Of a stretch of DNA of 64,000 nt, positions 51,471 to 58,094 are shown in pieces (within the stretch, counting starts at the first letter, position 1; every line of letters starts with the position of its first letter). The DNA is from Streptomyces sp. SN-593 (GTDB lineage Bacteria > Actinomycetota > Actinomycetes > Streptomycetales > Streptomycetaceae), in contig NZ_AP018365.1 of assembly GCF_016756395.1 (NCBI RefSeq), positions 4,867,001 through 4,931,000 of the forward strand, written 5' to 3'. A model generated the notes under the pieces. It worked only from the letters and a program-made list of their open reading frames with translations. It was not told where the DNA came from and made no database searches. Both the position numbers and the translations under genes were made by a program.

Positions 51471-51585
51471 CCACGACCGGGCGGATACCGCCCGGTCGGA
51501 AACCGCCCCGACAATCCACAACCCGCAGGCCAGCACCCCCGCGCCTGTGGACAACCCGACGGACACCAAGGAGACCAGCTCATGA
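51457..51585 (+). CDS. possible 42-aa Pro/Thr-rich peptide
   Basis: A short frame overlaps the previous gene by 14 bases and shares an ATGA with the next. The sequence is low-complexity (STPAPVDNPTDTKETSS) and no good ribosome site is seen, so it may be a translational bridge rather than a gene. Confidence 0.3.
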   Translation: MAPRSHDRADTARSETAPTIHNPQASTPAPVDNPTDTKETSS

Positions 51586-51893
51586 ACTCGACCGACGTCG
51601 TTGCGCTCGGCGACCACCGTGACACGACCTTCGTCATCCAGACCGTGCCCGTCTCCAGCGGCGAGTGCTCCGCCGAGCGGGGGGCGTGCGGCAAGGCCGG
51701 CGTCATCGCGGTCCGCAACACCGTTAGCCACCAGCGGCCGGCCGAGTCCAGTACCCAGCGCGTCACGCTCTGCGCCGGCCACGAGTTCCACGCGTCTCGC
51801 ATGCACGAGCTGTGGGTGGACGACGCCCGCCGTCTCCAGGACCCCAACGAGCGGGCCGCGTTCCTCGCCGCCGCCGGCGTGCACCAGGTGTAG
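51582..51893 (+). CDS. small Cys/His hypothetical protein
   Basis: The 103-aa product includes VSSGECSAERGACGKAGVIAVRNT and LCAGHEFHASRMHELW; Cys and His pairs suggest a metal site. GGAGACC precedes the ATG. It is followed by a hairpin. Confidence 0.65.
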   Translation: MNSTDVVALGDHRDTTFVIQTVPVSSGECSAERGACGKAGVIAVRNTVSHQRPAESSTQRVTLCAGHEFHASRMHELWVDDARRLQDPNERAAFLAAAGVHQV

Positions 51894-51902
51894 CTACACC
51901 CG

Positions 51903-51927
51903 CCCGGCCGCCACTACGGCGGCCGGG
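51903..51927. terminator. perfect 10-bp hairpin
   Basis: CCCGGCCGCC and GGCGGCCGGG with a 5-base ACTAC loop lie 10 bases after a stop and upstream of the ribosome site of the next gene. Confidence 0.6.
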
Positions 51928-51948
51928 CCCGACCGAAGGAGAATCACC

Positions 51949-52179
51949 GTGGACCAGCACGACGACATGAGCAACGCCGACGTCATGGCGCTCTGCGCCC
52001 GCCTCGGCATCGAGACCAAGACCATCACCGACACGTTCGGCCGCACCCTCATCGTGATCAACGAGGCGGGTATGCGGAAGCTCGCCGATTCCGCCCCGAT
52101 CGGCTCCGCCGCCGGGCACGCCATCGTCGACCAGGTGCTGGCCGCCGCCCGTAACGCGCGCCCCGGCGGTGGGTCATGA
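51949..52179 (+). CDS. small hypothetical protein
   Basis: The 76-aa product (MSNADVMALCARLGIETKTITDTFGRTLIVINEAGMRKLAD) is helical-strand mixed. GTG 51949 has AAGGAG at good distance. Function unknown. Confidence 0.6.
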   Translation: MDQHDDMSNADVMALCARLGIETKTITDTFGRTLIVINEAGMRKLADSAPIGSAAGHAIVDQVLAAARNARPGGGS

Positions 52180-52442
52180 CCGGCAACGAGCTGTTCTTCT
52201 TCCTCGCCGGGATCAGCATCGGCATCGAGCTGGCCCTGCTGGTCTACTTCGGCGGCCGGCACCTGGATGCCCGCCGGGAGCTGCGCCAGGCCCGAGCCGA
52301 GCACGAGGCGGGCGGCACCGACGCCCGCGTCCTCACCGCGCCCGGTGACGGCCTGCCCGACGGCAACGCCGACCGCATCCTGGCCTACCCCCTGCCCGGC
52401 GGCCGCGCCTACATCGCCCCCGACCGCAAGGAACACCCGTGA
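52176..52442 (+). CDS. single-pass membrane protein
   Basis: The 88-aa product begins with a membrane segment ELFFFLAGISIGIELALLVYFGG followed by a charged helix (RHLDARRELRQARAEHEA). Coupled by overlaps on both sides. Function unknown. Confidence 0.65.
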   Translation: MTGNELFFFLAGISIGIELALLVYFGGRHLDARRELRQARAEHEAGGTDARVLTAPGDGLPDGNADRILAYPLPGGRAYIAPDRKEHP

Positions 52443-52609
52443 AGACGCGTACCCGGGCGCGGGCCTGCACGGGGAAGGTCCGGCACCCCGACCGGGCCAC
52501 CGCGCTGGTCGCCCGCGCCCGGCTCATCGCAGGCGGCGCCACCCGCCTGACCGTCTACCGCTGCAAGCACTGCGCGGCCTGGCATGTGGGCCACTACGGC
52601 CCGCGCTGA
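52439..52609 (+). CDS. 56-aa zinc-finger-like protein
   Basis: A short gene starting at GTG 52439 overlaps the previous stop (GTGA) and ends at TGA 52609. The product reads KTRTRARACTGKVRHPDRAT, then LTVYRCKHCAAWHVGHYG at the end. The pattern of one early Cys, then CxxC...WHxGH, is common in small proteins of actinophages and AICEs and suggests one zinc site. Confidence 0.65.
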   Translation: MKTRTRARACTGKVRHPDRATALVARARLIAGGATRLTVYRCKHCAAWHVGHYGPR

Positions 52610-52620
52610 ACGGAGCACCC

Positions 52621-53268
52621 ATGACCACCAACTGCGAGTTGTGCGGGACTGAACTCCACTCCTCGACCCAACGCATGCTCTGCGAGGTGTGCACAGCGTC
52701 CTGCGGCCAGCAGCTCGCTGCGCTCCCGCACCTCTACCGGCAGCTCGCGGACGAGCTGTCGCCGCTCGGCTCGAACTGGCCGTGCGGCAACGGAGGGCAC
52801 GGCACGGCGGTGGACGCCCCGATGCCGCTCGCGGAGCACCCGCTGGTGCTGCGGGCCGGCGGGGGCATCGTCGGGGTCCTGGAGGACTGGCGGGCCGCGC
52901 TCCACCAGGACCGGGGTTGGGCGCCGCCCCGGCTGGCGCCGGGGGTGGAGCCGCGGGTGCACGCCGCGGTGAAGGCCCTCACCGCGAACCTGCCGTGGAT
53001 CGCGGAGCGGTGGCCGGCTGCCGGGGAGTTCGCCGGCGAGATCCGCGCCTTGTACCGCGAGGTGACGTCGGTCGTGGCTCCGCGGGAGTACCGCGGGGTG
53101 CGTCTTGGGCACTGCCCGGCGGTGTACGACGGGGTGCTGTGCGGGTCGGTGCTGTGGGCGGCTCCGGGCACGGCCGCAGTCACCTGCGAGTGGTGCAGCG
53201 CCGAATACCCGCCTCGGCTGTGGGAGTGGCTGCGGGGCGTCCAGGCCGAACTGGAGCAGGCGTCGTGA
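52621..53268 (+). CDS. zinc-ribbon hypothetical protein
   Basis: The 215-aa product has an N-terminal CELCGTE...CEVCTASC (two CxxC-type pairs) and a C-terminal CEWCSAEYPPRLWEWLRG, flanking a helical domain (VKALTANLPWIAERWPAAGEF). Proteins of this layout are common in streptomycete phages and elements. CGGAG precedes the ATG. Confidence 0.72.
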   Translation: MTTNCELCGTELHSSTQRMLCEVCTASCGQQLAALPHLYRQLADELSPLGSNWPCGNGGHGTAVDAPMPLAEHPLVLRAGGGIVGVLEDWRAALHQDRGWAPPRLAPGVEPRVHAAVKALTANLPWIAERWPAAGEFAGEIRALYREVTSVVAPREYRGVRLGHCPAVYDGVLCGSVLWAAPGTAAVTCEWCSAEYPPRLWEWLRGVQAELEQAS

Positions 53269-53465
53269 GCGAGAGGATCGTGCGGTGCCGGGTCCACAAC
53301 CGCCTCAACGACCCGTGTTCGGGTGAGGCCGTCGACCCGGACGCGGAGCTGCTGATCTGCACCCGCCACCTGGCCGAGGCGCAACGGCTGATCGCGGAAG
53401 CGATGGGGCGGGCGGTTACTCCGGCTTCGCCGGGCGGGCGGGAAGCTCGTCGGTCTCATGGGTGA
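53265..53465 (+). CDS. small Cys-containing hypothetical protein
   Basis: The 66-aa product has VRCRVHNRLNDPCSGEAVDPDAELLICTRHLAEAQRLIAEA, with three Cys and two His in a zinc-like arrangement. GTGA overlap with the previous gene. Its 3' end overlaps the convergent gene at 53416-53601. Confidence 0.6.
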   Translation: MSERIVRCRVHNRLNDPCSGEAVDPDAELLICTRHLAEAQRLIAEAMGRAVTPASPGGREARRSHG

Positions 53466-53601
53466 GCCAACGAAGGAACGCGTTGATGTGCGCGTTCATG
53501 TCGGAGCCCACCTCCGCGACCGCCGTCTTGGCGCGCTCGTACAACTCGGTGGTGTCGGGGCGGTAGGTCTTCGCGGTCTTCTTGTGGACTCCGGCTGGCA
53601 T
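53416..53601 (-). CDS. small putative DNA-binding/antitoxin-like protein
   Basis: The 61-aa product, KKTAKTYRPDTTELYERAKTAVAEVGSDMNAHINAFLRWL..., has a short basic strand followed by two helices, the size and layout of ribbon-helix-helix or similar dimeric regulators. It is the only leftward gene in this rightward region and diverges from the sigma-like gene across a promoter with two identical operators at 53618-53667. It may be the autoregulating repressor of that promoter; this is inference. Confidence 0.6.
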   Translation of the reverse strand: MPAGVHKKTAKTYRPDTTELYERAKTAVAEVGSDMNAHINAFLRWLTHETDELPARPAKPE

Positions 53602-53617
53602 GACGGAATTCTCGCAC

Positions 53618-53667
53618 AGTGGATTGCCACTGGTCCATGGATGTGCGTACAGTAGTGGAGTGCCACT
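53618..53667. promoter_or_regulatory. promoter bracketed by two identical operators
   Basis: AGTGG-N4-CCACT occurs twice, at 53618-53631 and 53654-53667, 36 bases apart. Between and within them lie TTGCCA (53624-53629) and TACAGT (53648-53653) with an 18-base spacer, a good rightward promoter. A repressor on both sites would cover the -35 box and the start site. Confidence 0.7.
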
Positions 53668-53767
53668 GAGGGGCTGCTCCACCAGCCCCGGCATGCAGCG
53701 GCCCCGCACCGGGACTCCACTCCCAGACGGGGCCTGACCGAACACCTGCGTACACAGGAGACCGGCT

Positions 53768-54223
53768 ATGGCTGATCTTGCCATGAGCGCTGCCCCGAGC
53801 AGCACCCCCGCCACCCCCGACGAGCTGTTCGTCGCCGCGTACACCCAGTACCGGAAGATGGTCCGCTTCACGATCATCAACCGGCTCGTGACCTCCGACT
53901 ACGACCTTGCCGACGACCTCACCCAGAACACGTTCCTCCGCCTGTACCGCTACCGCACCAAGCTCCCCACGACCCGCAACGTCGGCGGCCTGCTCCGCGT
54001 CATGGCCCGCCAGTCGGTCTGCCACTACTTCCGGCTCATGCGCAACACCCGCGAGGTCCCCGCCGACACCGGCCACTGGGCCTACAGCAACCGCCCCCTC
54101 GTCCCCGCGACCGGCGGCACCCTCGCCCCCGTCCGCGACGGGTACGAGGGCGGCTCCGACCCGGACATGGACGAGGCCCTGCGCCGCATCCGCACCGGCC
54201 GCCAGATGGCGGTGACGGCATGA
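53768..54223 (+). CDS. sigma-70 region-2-like protein lacking region 4
   Basis: The 151-aa product matches sigma region 2: FVAAYTQYRKMVRFTIINRLVTSDYDLADDLTQNTFLRLYRYR and NVGGLLRVMARQSVCHYFR (about residues 20-95). The remainder is short and contains no region-4 HTH. A full ECF sigma has both. It is preceded by AGGAG and the controlled promoter at 53618-53667. It may bind core polymerase without promoter -35 recognition, or act with another subunit. Confidence 0.75.
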   Translation: MADLAMSAAPSSTPATPDELFVAAYTQYRKMVRFTIINRLVTSDYDLADDLTQNTFLRLYRYRTKLPTTRNVGGLLRVMARQSVCHYFRLMRNTREVPADTGHWAYSNRPLVPATGGTLAPVRDGYEGGSDPDMDEALRRIRTGRQMAVTA

Positions 54224-54507
54224 CGACCATCTCCCGCATCCTCGCCGCCGCGGCCGACCAGCTCGACCCGCACGCGACCATGACCCACCCGATCGGCGGC
54301 CACGAGATCCCGGTGTGCATGACCACCGGCTGGCTCGACCTCGCCGTGGGTGATGCGGTCACCGCCGTTCTCCACCACATCCCGGGATTCATGCGCCTCG
54401 CCGACCAGTTCGCCATCATCGCCGCCGCCCGCCGCGCCCTGCCGCCCGTCGCCGGAACCATCGCCGAGTACGCCACGCAGCTCCGCACCCTGGCAGGTGC
54501 GCTGTGA
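54220..54507 (+). CDS. small hypothetical protein
   Basis: The 95-aa product is helical (TISRILAAAADQLDP, VGDAVTAVLHHIPGFMRLADQFAIIAAARRAL). Coupled by ATGA and GTGA overlaps. Function unknown. Confidence 0.6.
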   Translation: MTTISRILAAAADQLDPHATMTHPIGGHEIPVCMTTGWLDLAVGDAVTAVLHHIPGFMRLADQFAIIAAARRALPPVAGTIAEYATQLRTLAGAL

Positions 54508-55184
54508 CGACCTGCCTCATCCCCGACTGCAACGGCTCCTGGCACGACGAGAACATCTGCGACACGGTCCTCGCGGACACCGCCACCCCGGCCGGCGCGG
54601 CGCTGATCGCCGAACTCGAAGCCAGCCCGACGATGCCCACCACGCTCGTCGTGTGGGAGGGATCGGACGGCCGCGACCTGATGCGCACCTCCGACCAGGC
54701 CGAGGCCCGCGCGTTCGCCGACCGGCTGCGTGCGTTCGCCCACGCGGTCGACAAGGGCGCCGGTCTGCTTGCGAGTCCGCCGAGCGGACCCGCAAAGCCG
54801 GAGCCGGTGGACTACGCGTCCCGGTTCGCGGCCCTCGACTCCGACGTCCTGTTCGACGTGGAGGACGCCGACGGCACCGACGCCCCGCACGCCTACGTCG
54901 AGTCCCTGCTGATCGTCCTCGCGGACTGGCGCCGCCACCTGGTGGGCCTGCTCGCCGAGGCGCCGGCCTGGTCCATCCCCGAGGTGACCGCCTACGAGCG
55001 GGCCCTGTCCCGGACCCGCGAGGCGTACATGCAGTGGTCGTTCCGCTGGCAGAACGGCCCGGTGCTGCCGCACTCGTTCGACCTGCCCCAGCCCGTTGCG
55101 GGGGACACCGTGTCTTCCGCAAACGTCGCCCGGATCGTGTCGGCCGGCCGCCGCACCCTCGCCGTCCGCGGGGTGGCCGCATGA
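54504..55184 (+). CDS. hypothetical element protein
   Basis: The 226-aa product begins CLIPDCNGSWHDENICDT (a CxxxxC/H/C cluster), then has a beta-rich part (TTLVVWEGSDGRDLMRTSDQAEARAFADRLRAFA) resembling DUF6907-type domains, and a helical C-terminus (ALSRTREAYMQWSFRW). Start GTG 54504. Confidence 0.62.
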   Translation: MTTCLIPDCNGSWHDENICDTVLADTATPAGAALIAELEASPTMPTTLVVWEGSDGRDLMRTSDQAEARAFADRLRAFAHAVDKGAGLLASPPSGPAKPEPVDYASRFAALDSDVLFDVEDADGTDAPHAYVESLLIVLADWRRHLVGLLAEAPAWSIPEVTAYERALSRTREAYMQWSFRWQNGPVLPHSFDLPQPVAGDTVSSANVARIVSAGRRTLAVRGVAA

Positions 55185-55510
55185 ACGAGACCCGCCCCGA
55201 CACTGCCGCGAAGGCCACCCCCACGGGCGAGGCCACGTTGACCAGCAGCGTCCACAACCTCCTCGCCGCGATCCGTGACGCCCTCGACGTGCCCCTGCCC
55301 GGTGTCGAGGACGCCGACGAACGCCGCTTCTGCTGGCTCATGGACGACCGCCGCTCCGCGATCTACTCCACGCTCAACGCGATCCTGAACAGCCCCACTC
55401 CGCAGATCCACGACGCCGATACCGCGTACATCCGCCGCCGCATCGAGGACCGTCCCGTCACCTACACCGTGTGGCAGGACCCCGACCAGACGGACGGGAG
55501 CGCGAAGTGA
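55181..55510 (+). CDS. small hypothetical protein
   Basis: The 109-aa product is helical and acidic (LLAAIRDALDVPLPGVEDADERRFCWLMDDRRSAIYSTL). Coupled on both sides. Function unknown. Confidence 0.6.
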   Translation: MNETRPDTAAKATPTGEATLTSSVHNLLAAIRDALDVPLPGVEDADERRFCWLMDDRRSAIYSTLNAILNSPTPQIHDADTAYIRRRIEDRPVTYTVWQDPDQTDGSAK

Positions 55511-55890
55511 CCGACCGGACCATCGCCATCGACACCCGCGACCACGGGCCCGTCACCGTCGTGTGCCCGCCCTGGTGTACCGGCCTGCACCCCGCGGGCC
55601 TGCTCCGCGAGGAGATCCACCACCAGGGCGAGCCCGTCGACATCACCGTCGACACCAGCCGGGGCCCGCGCCGGCTGATCGAGCTGACCATGTGGCAGAC
55701 CCCTTGGCCGGTGCCGTCCGACCGGCACTCCGACGACGTGCACATGGTCGTGCAACTCCTCGACGGCGACGCGTTCGGGTATGACGTGCAGGGCTTGGGA
55801 GCACTCGCCACGGACTTGATGGACGCCGCGGCGAAGGTGCGCCGCCTCTCCCGCCGGCTCGCCTGCGAGCACCGCGGGGGTGAGTGGTGA
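55507..55890 (+). CDS. DUF6907-like protein
   Basis: The 127-aa product has VTVVCPPWCTGLHPAGLLREEIHHQGEPV followed by DVHMVVQLLDGDAFGYDVQGLGALATDLMDAA. The CPxWCxxxH start and beta-helix layout are typical of DUF6907 proteins, frequent in streptomycete integrative elements. Function unknown. Confidence 0.7.
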   Translation: MTDRTIAIDTRDHGPVTVVCPPWCTGLHPAGLLREEIHHQGEPVDITVDTSRGPRRLIELTMWQTPWPVPSDRHSDDVHMVVQLLDGDAFGYDVQGLGALATDLMDAAAKVRRLSRRLACEHRGGEW

Positions 55891-56861
55891 CCCGCACCGG
55901 AGCCGGATGGCGCCTCGCCCTGTTCGTCGTGTCCGTCGCCGCGCTGGCCACCACCGGGTGGTCGCTGTACGCCGTCGCCCGCCACTACCAGGCCCCGCAG
56001 GGCATCGCGGGCGCCGCGGTCGCCGTGTTCGACGGCATCGCCTACGCCTGCCTGCACCTCGCATCAGACGCGTCCGCCAACGGCCGCTCCGCGTTCGGCC
56101 CCCGCCTGACCGCGCTGGCCATGGCGAGCACGTCGGTGTACCTCAACATCAACCACGCCCACCTGATCCACGGCGGCCGCCCCGCGGCGGTGTTCTTCGC
56201 CGTGCCCACCCTCGGACTGCTCGCCGTCTCGGAGATGTCCTGGGCCGGCCCGCGCGCCGCCCGCCGCGCCGAGCTGGGCGAGCGCCCGTACCGGCCGCCG
56301 GTCTTCGGCGGGATCGCCTGGGTCCTCGCCCCGATGCTGGCCGGCCGCACGGTCAAGGCCCGCGCCGTCGACCACATCGAGCACGGCGGGCGGCCCGCGC
56401 CGTCCGGGGCGGCCCCGCGCTCGGCCACGGAGGTGCTGCGAAGCCGGTTCGCGGAGATGGACCCGGGTGATGCGGTCCGCATCGCCCATGATGCGCAGCC
56501 CGGGCTGCCGCCGGCGGAACTGGCCGCGCTGCTCGTCACCTACGGCGTGATTGTGGACGCCGTCCAGGTCGCTCTCGTCCTCTCCGACACCCAGCAGCGC
56601 ATCACGGTCGAGAGGGGTGATGCGCCCGGCCCCGAGGCTGATGCGGTGCAGGTCGGAGAGCTGCCGCCGGTCACACTCACGGGCGCCATCGTGGATGCCG
56701 CGGCCGAGCTGGGGCCGGAGGCGAAGTCGGCGGACATCGCCTCGCTGGTAGAGATGCGGCACCGCATCACGGTCGATGACGGGTACGTGCGCACCGTCCT
56801 CCACCGCGAGAGCAAGAAGGCCGCCGGTGATGTCGGGCAGGGCGGGGGTGGCTACGCATGA
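55887..56861 (+). CDS. DUF2637/Spd-like membrane protein
   Basis: The 324-aa product has about four membrane segments in its first 130 residues (WRLALFVVSVAALATTGWSLYAV, GIAGAAVAVFDGIAYACLHLA, LTALAMASTSVYLNI, AAVFFAVPTLGLLAVSE). A soluble helical C-terminal part with acidic repeats of DAV/EADAVQ type follows. This matches DUF2637 proteins and the plasmid-spread (Spd) membrane proteins near transfer genes. It probably acts in spread of the element within the mycelium. GTG 55887 overlaps the previous stop. Confidence 0.75.
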   Translation: MTRTGAGWRLALFVVSVAALATTGWSLYAVARHYQAPQGIAGAAVAVFDGIAYACLHLASDASANGRSAFGPRLTALAMASTSVYLNINHAHLIHGGRPAAVFFAVPTLGLLAVSEMSWAGPRAARRAELGERPYRPPVFGGIAWVLAPMLAGRTVKARAVDHIEHGGRPAPSGAAPRSATEVLRSRFAEMDPGDAVRIAHDAQPGLPPAELAALLVTYGVIVDAVQVALVLSDTQQRITVERGDAPGPEADAVQVGELPPVTLTGAIVDAAAELGPEAKSADIASLVEMRHRITVDDGYVRTVLHRESKKAAGDVGQGGGGYA

Positions 56862-57187
56862 ACCTCCGCCCACCCGGCCCGCATCAGCCCGCATCGCCTG
56901 ACGCCACCCTCGTCCAGATCGGCGTCGACGACCAGGGCGGCCCGCTGTACGCCTACCGGCAGACCGCCCCGACCGTGATGCCCGCCCCGCTCGTACACCG
57001 CCCCTGGGGCGCCTACGCCGCGCTGGGCTGCGGGTTCCTGTTCGCCCTGACCGTCGTCGGCGTGGTGCTCGTCGCCATCGTCATCGGGTTCGCCATCGCC
57101 CTCGCGGTCCTCGCGGTGTGCATGGTCACCCTCATGATCTGCCTCGTCGTCCTGCGCGGCCTGTGGAAGGACGTCCGCCGGGGCTGA
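56858..57187 (+). CDS. Spd-like small membrane protein
   Basis: The 109-aa product has a Pro-rich N-terminal half (GVDDQGGPLYAYRQTAPTV) and two tight membrane segments (YAALGCGFLFALTVVGVVLVAIVIGFAIALAVLAV...CLVVLRGLW). This is typical of SpdA/SpdD-like proteins that accompany TraB. ATGA overlap with the previous gene. A CACTTCC/GGAAGTG hairpin follows at 57206-57224. Confidence 0.72.
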   Translation: MNLRPPGPHQPASPDATLVQIGVDDQGGPLYAYRQTAPTVMPAPLVHRPWGAYAALGCGFLFALTVVGVVLVAIVIGFAIALAVLAVCMVTLMICLVVLRGLWKDVRRG

Positions 57188-57279
57188 CGGCCCTTCCGTC
57201 CCACTCACTTCCCGCGAGGAAGTGGGTCGGGCGGTGGGGCCGGCCAACCCGGCCGGCCGCCAACCCGAGAGGACCCGTC

Positions 57280-57468
57280 ATGGGCCTGTTCAGCAAGAAC
57301 AACGACCAGCAGTTCTACGACCAGCGCGCCTCCGAGGTGCAGGACGCGGTCGCCCGCGGCGACATCGACGCCGCCGCCCGGCTCGTCGCCGGCGCCGTGA
57401 TCGAGGAGGGCACGGCCGCCCTCACGCACCTCACCACCGCCGTCGAGCGCAACAACCGGAAGGACTGA
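57280..57468 (+). CDS. small hypothetical protein
   Basis: The 62-aa product MGLFSKNNDQQFYDQRASEVQDAVARGDIDAAARLVAGAV... is a soluble helical protein. GAGAGGA precedes the ATG. Function unknown. Confidence 0.65.
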   Translation: MGLFSKNNDQQFYDQRASEVQDAVARGDIDAAARLVAGAVIEEGTAALTHLTTAVERNNRKD

Positions 57469-57473
57469 ACCCC

Positions 57474-57653
57474 ATGGCCGACAAGACCTACGTCGTCACC
57501 GCCTCGAACCCGGACGGCACCCCGTACACCGACGCCCTCGGCAAGCACGCCGTCGTCACCGGCGGCGCCGCCGCCTACGGAGACGCCGACCGTGACGAGC
57601 GGGTGGCCGCCATCGAGGCCGCCGGCCTCACCCCGCACGTCCGCCCCGCCTGA
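57474..57653 (+). CDS. small hypothetical protein
   Basis: The 59-aa product begins MADKTYVVTASNPDGTPYTDALGKHAV and appears beta-alpha. AGGACTGAA precedes the ATG. Five bases after the upstream stop. Confidence 0.6.
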   Translation: MADKTYVVTASNPDGTPYTDALGKHAVVTGGAAAYGDADRDERVAAIEAAGLTPHVRPA

Positions 57654-57668
57654 ACAGGAGACAGACCC

Positions 57669-57836
57669 ATGTCCGAGGAGCCCATGACCGCCGCGCAGAT
57701 CAGGGAGCGCGCCGCGCGCCGCCTGAGCCAGCCCCGCCCCGCGCCCGAGGAGATCGCCGAGGCCACCGCCTGGGCCCTGCTCGCCATCTCCGCCGCCATC
57801 TCCGAGACCAGCACCCCGGCCGGAGGCACCGAGTGA
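57669..57836 (+). CDS. small hypothetical protein
   Basis: A 55-aa helical peptide (MTAAQIRERAARRLSQPRPAPEEIAEATAWALLAIS) with AGGAGA upstream of ATG 57669. Its stop overlaps the next start (GTGA). Confidence 0.6.
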   Translation: MSEEPMTAAQIRERAARRLSQPRPAPEEIAEATAWALLAISAAISETSTPAGGTE

Positions 57837-58009
57837 TCCGCACCCACCCCAACGACCCCCCGCTGACGGTCATCGAGGCCGGGAGGATCGCCCGCATCAC
57901 CGCCGCCGCCATGATCCGCGGCGGAACCCTGACCACCGACCAGAAGACGGCCGTCGACCGCATCCTCGACGGCGCCCGCAAACGCGCCGAGAAGGCCGCG
58001 AAGAAGTAG
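57833..58009 (+). CDS. small basic hypothetical protein
   Basis: A 58-aa peptide (IEAGRIARITAAAMIRGGTLTTDQKTAVDRIL... ending in a Lys/Arg/Ala helix). GTG start overlaps the previous stop. Last gene of this run; a strong hairpin follows. Confidence 0.58.
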   Translation: MIRTHPNDPPLTVIEAGRIARITAAAMIRGGTLTTDQKTAVDRILDGARKRAEKAAKK

Positions 58010-58015
58010 CTCCGC

Positions 58016-58059
58016 CCCGGGCCGGCCGCCAAGCGGCCAAGCAGACCGGCCGGCCCGGG
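58016..58059. terminator. terminator between small-gene run and traB
   Basis: CCCGGGCCGGCCG (58016-58028) pairs perfectly with CGGCCGGCCCGGG (58047-58059). Confidence 0.75.
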
Positions 58060-58094
58060 CCCCGCACCTCCCGAAAGAGAGCAGGACGTACAGC

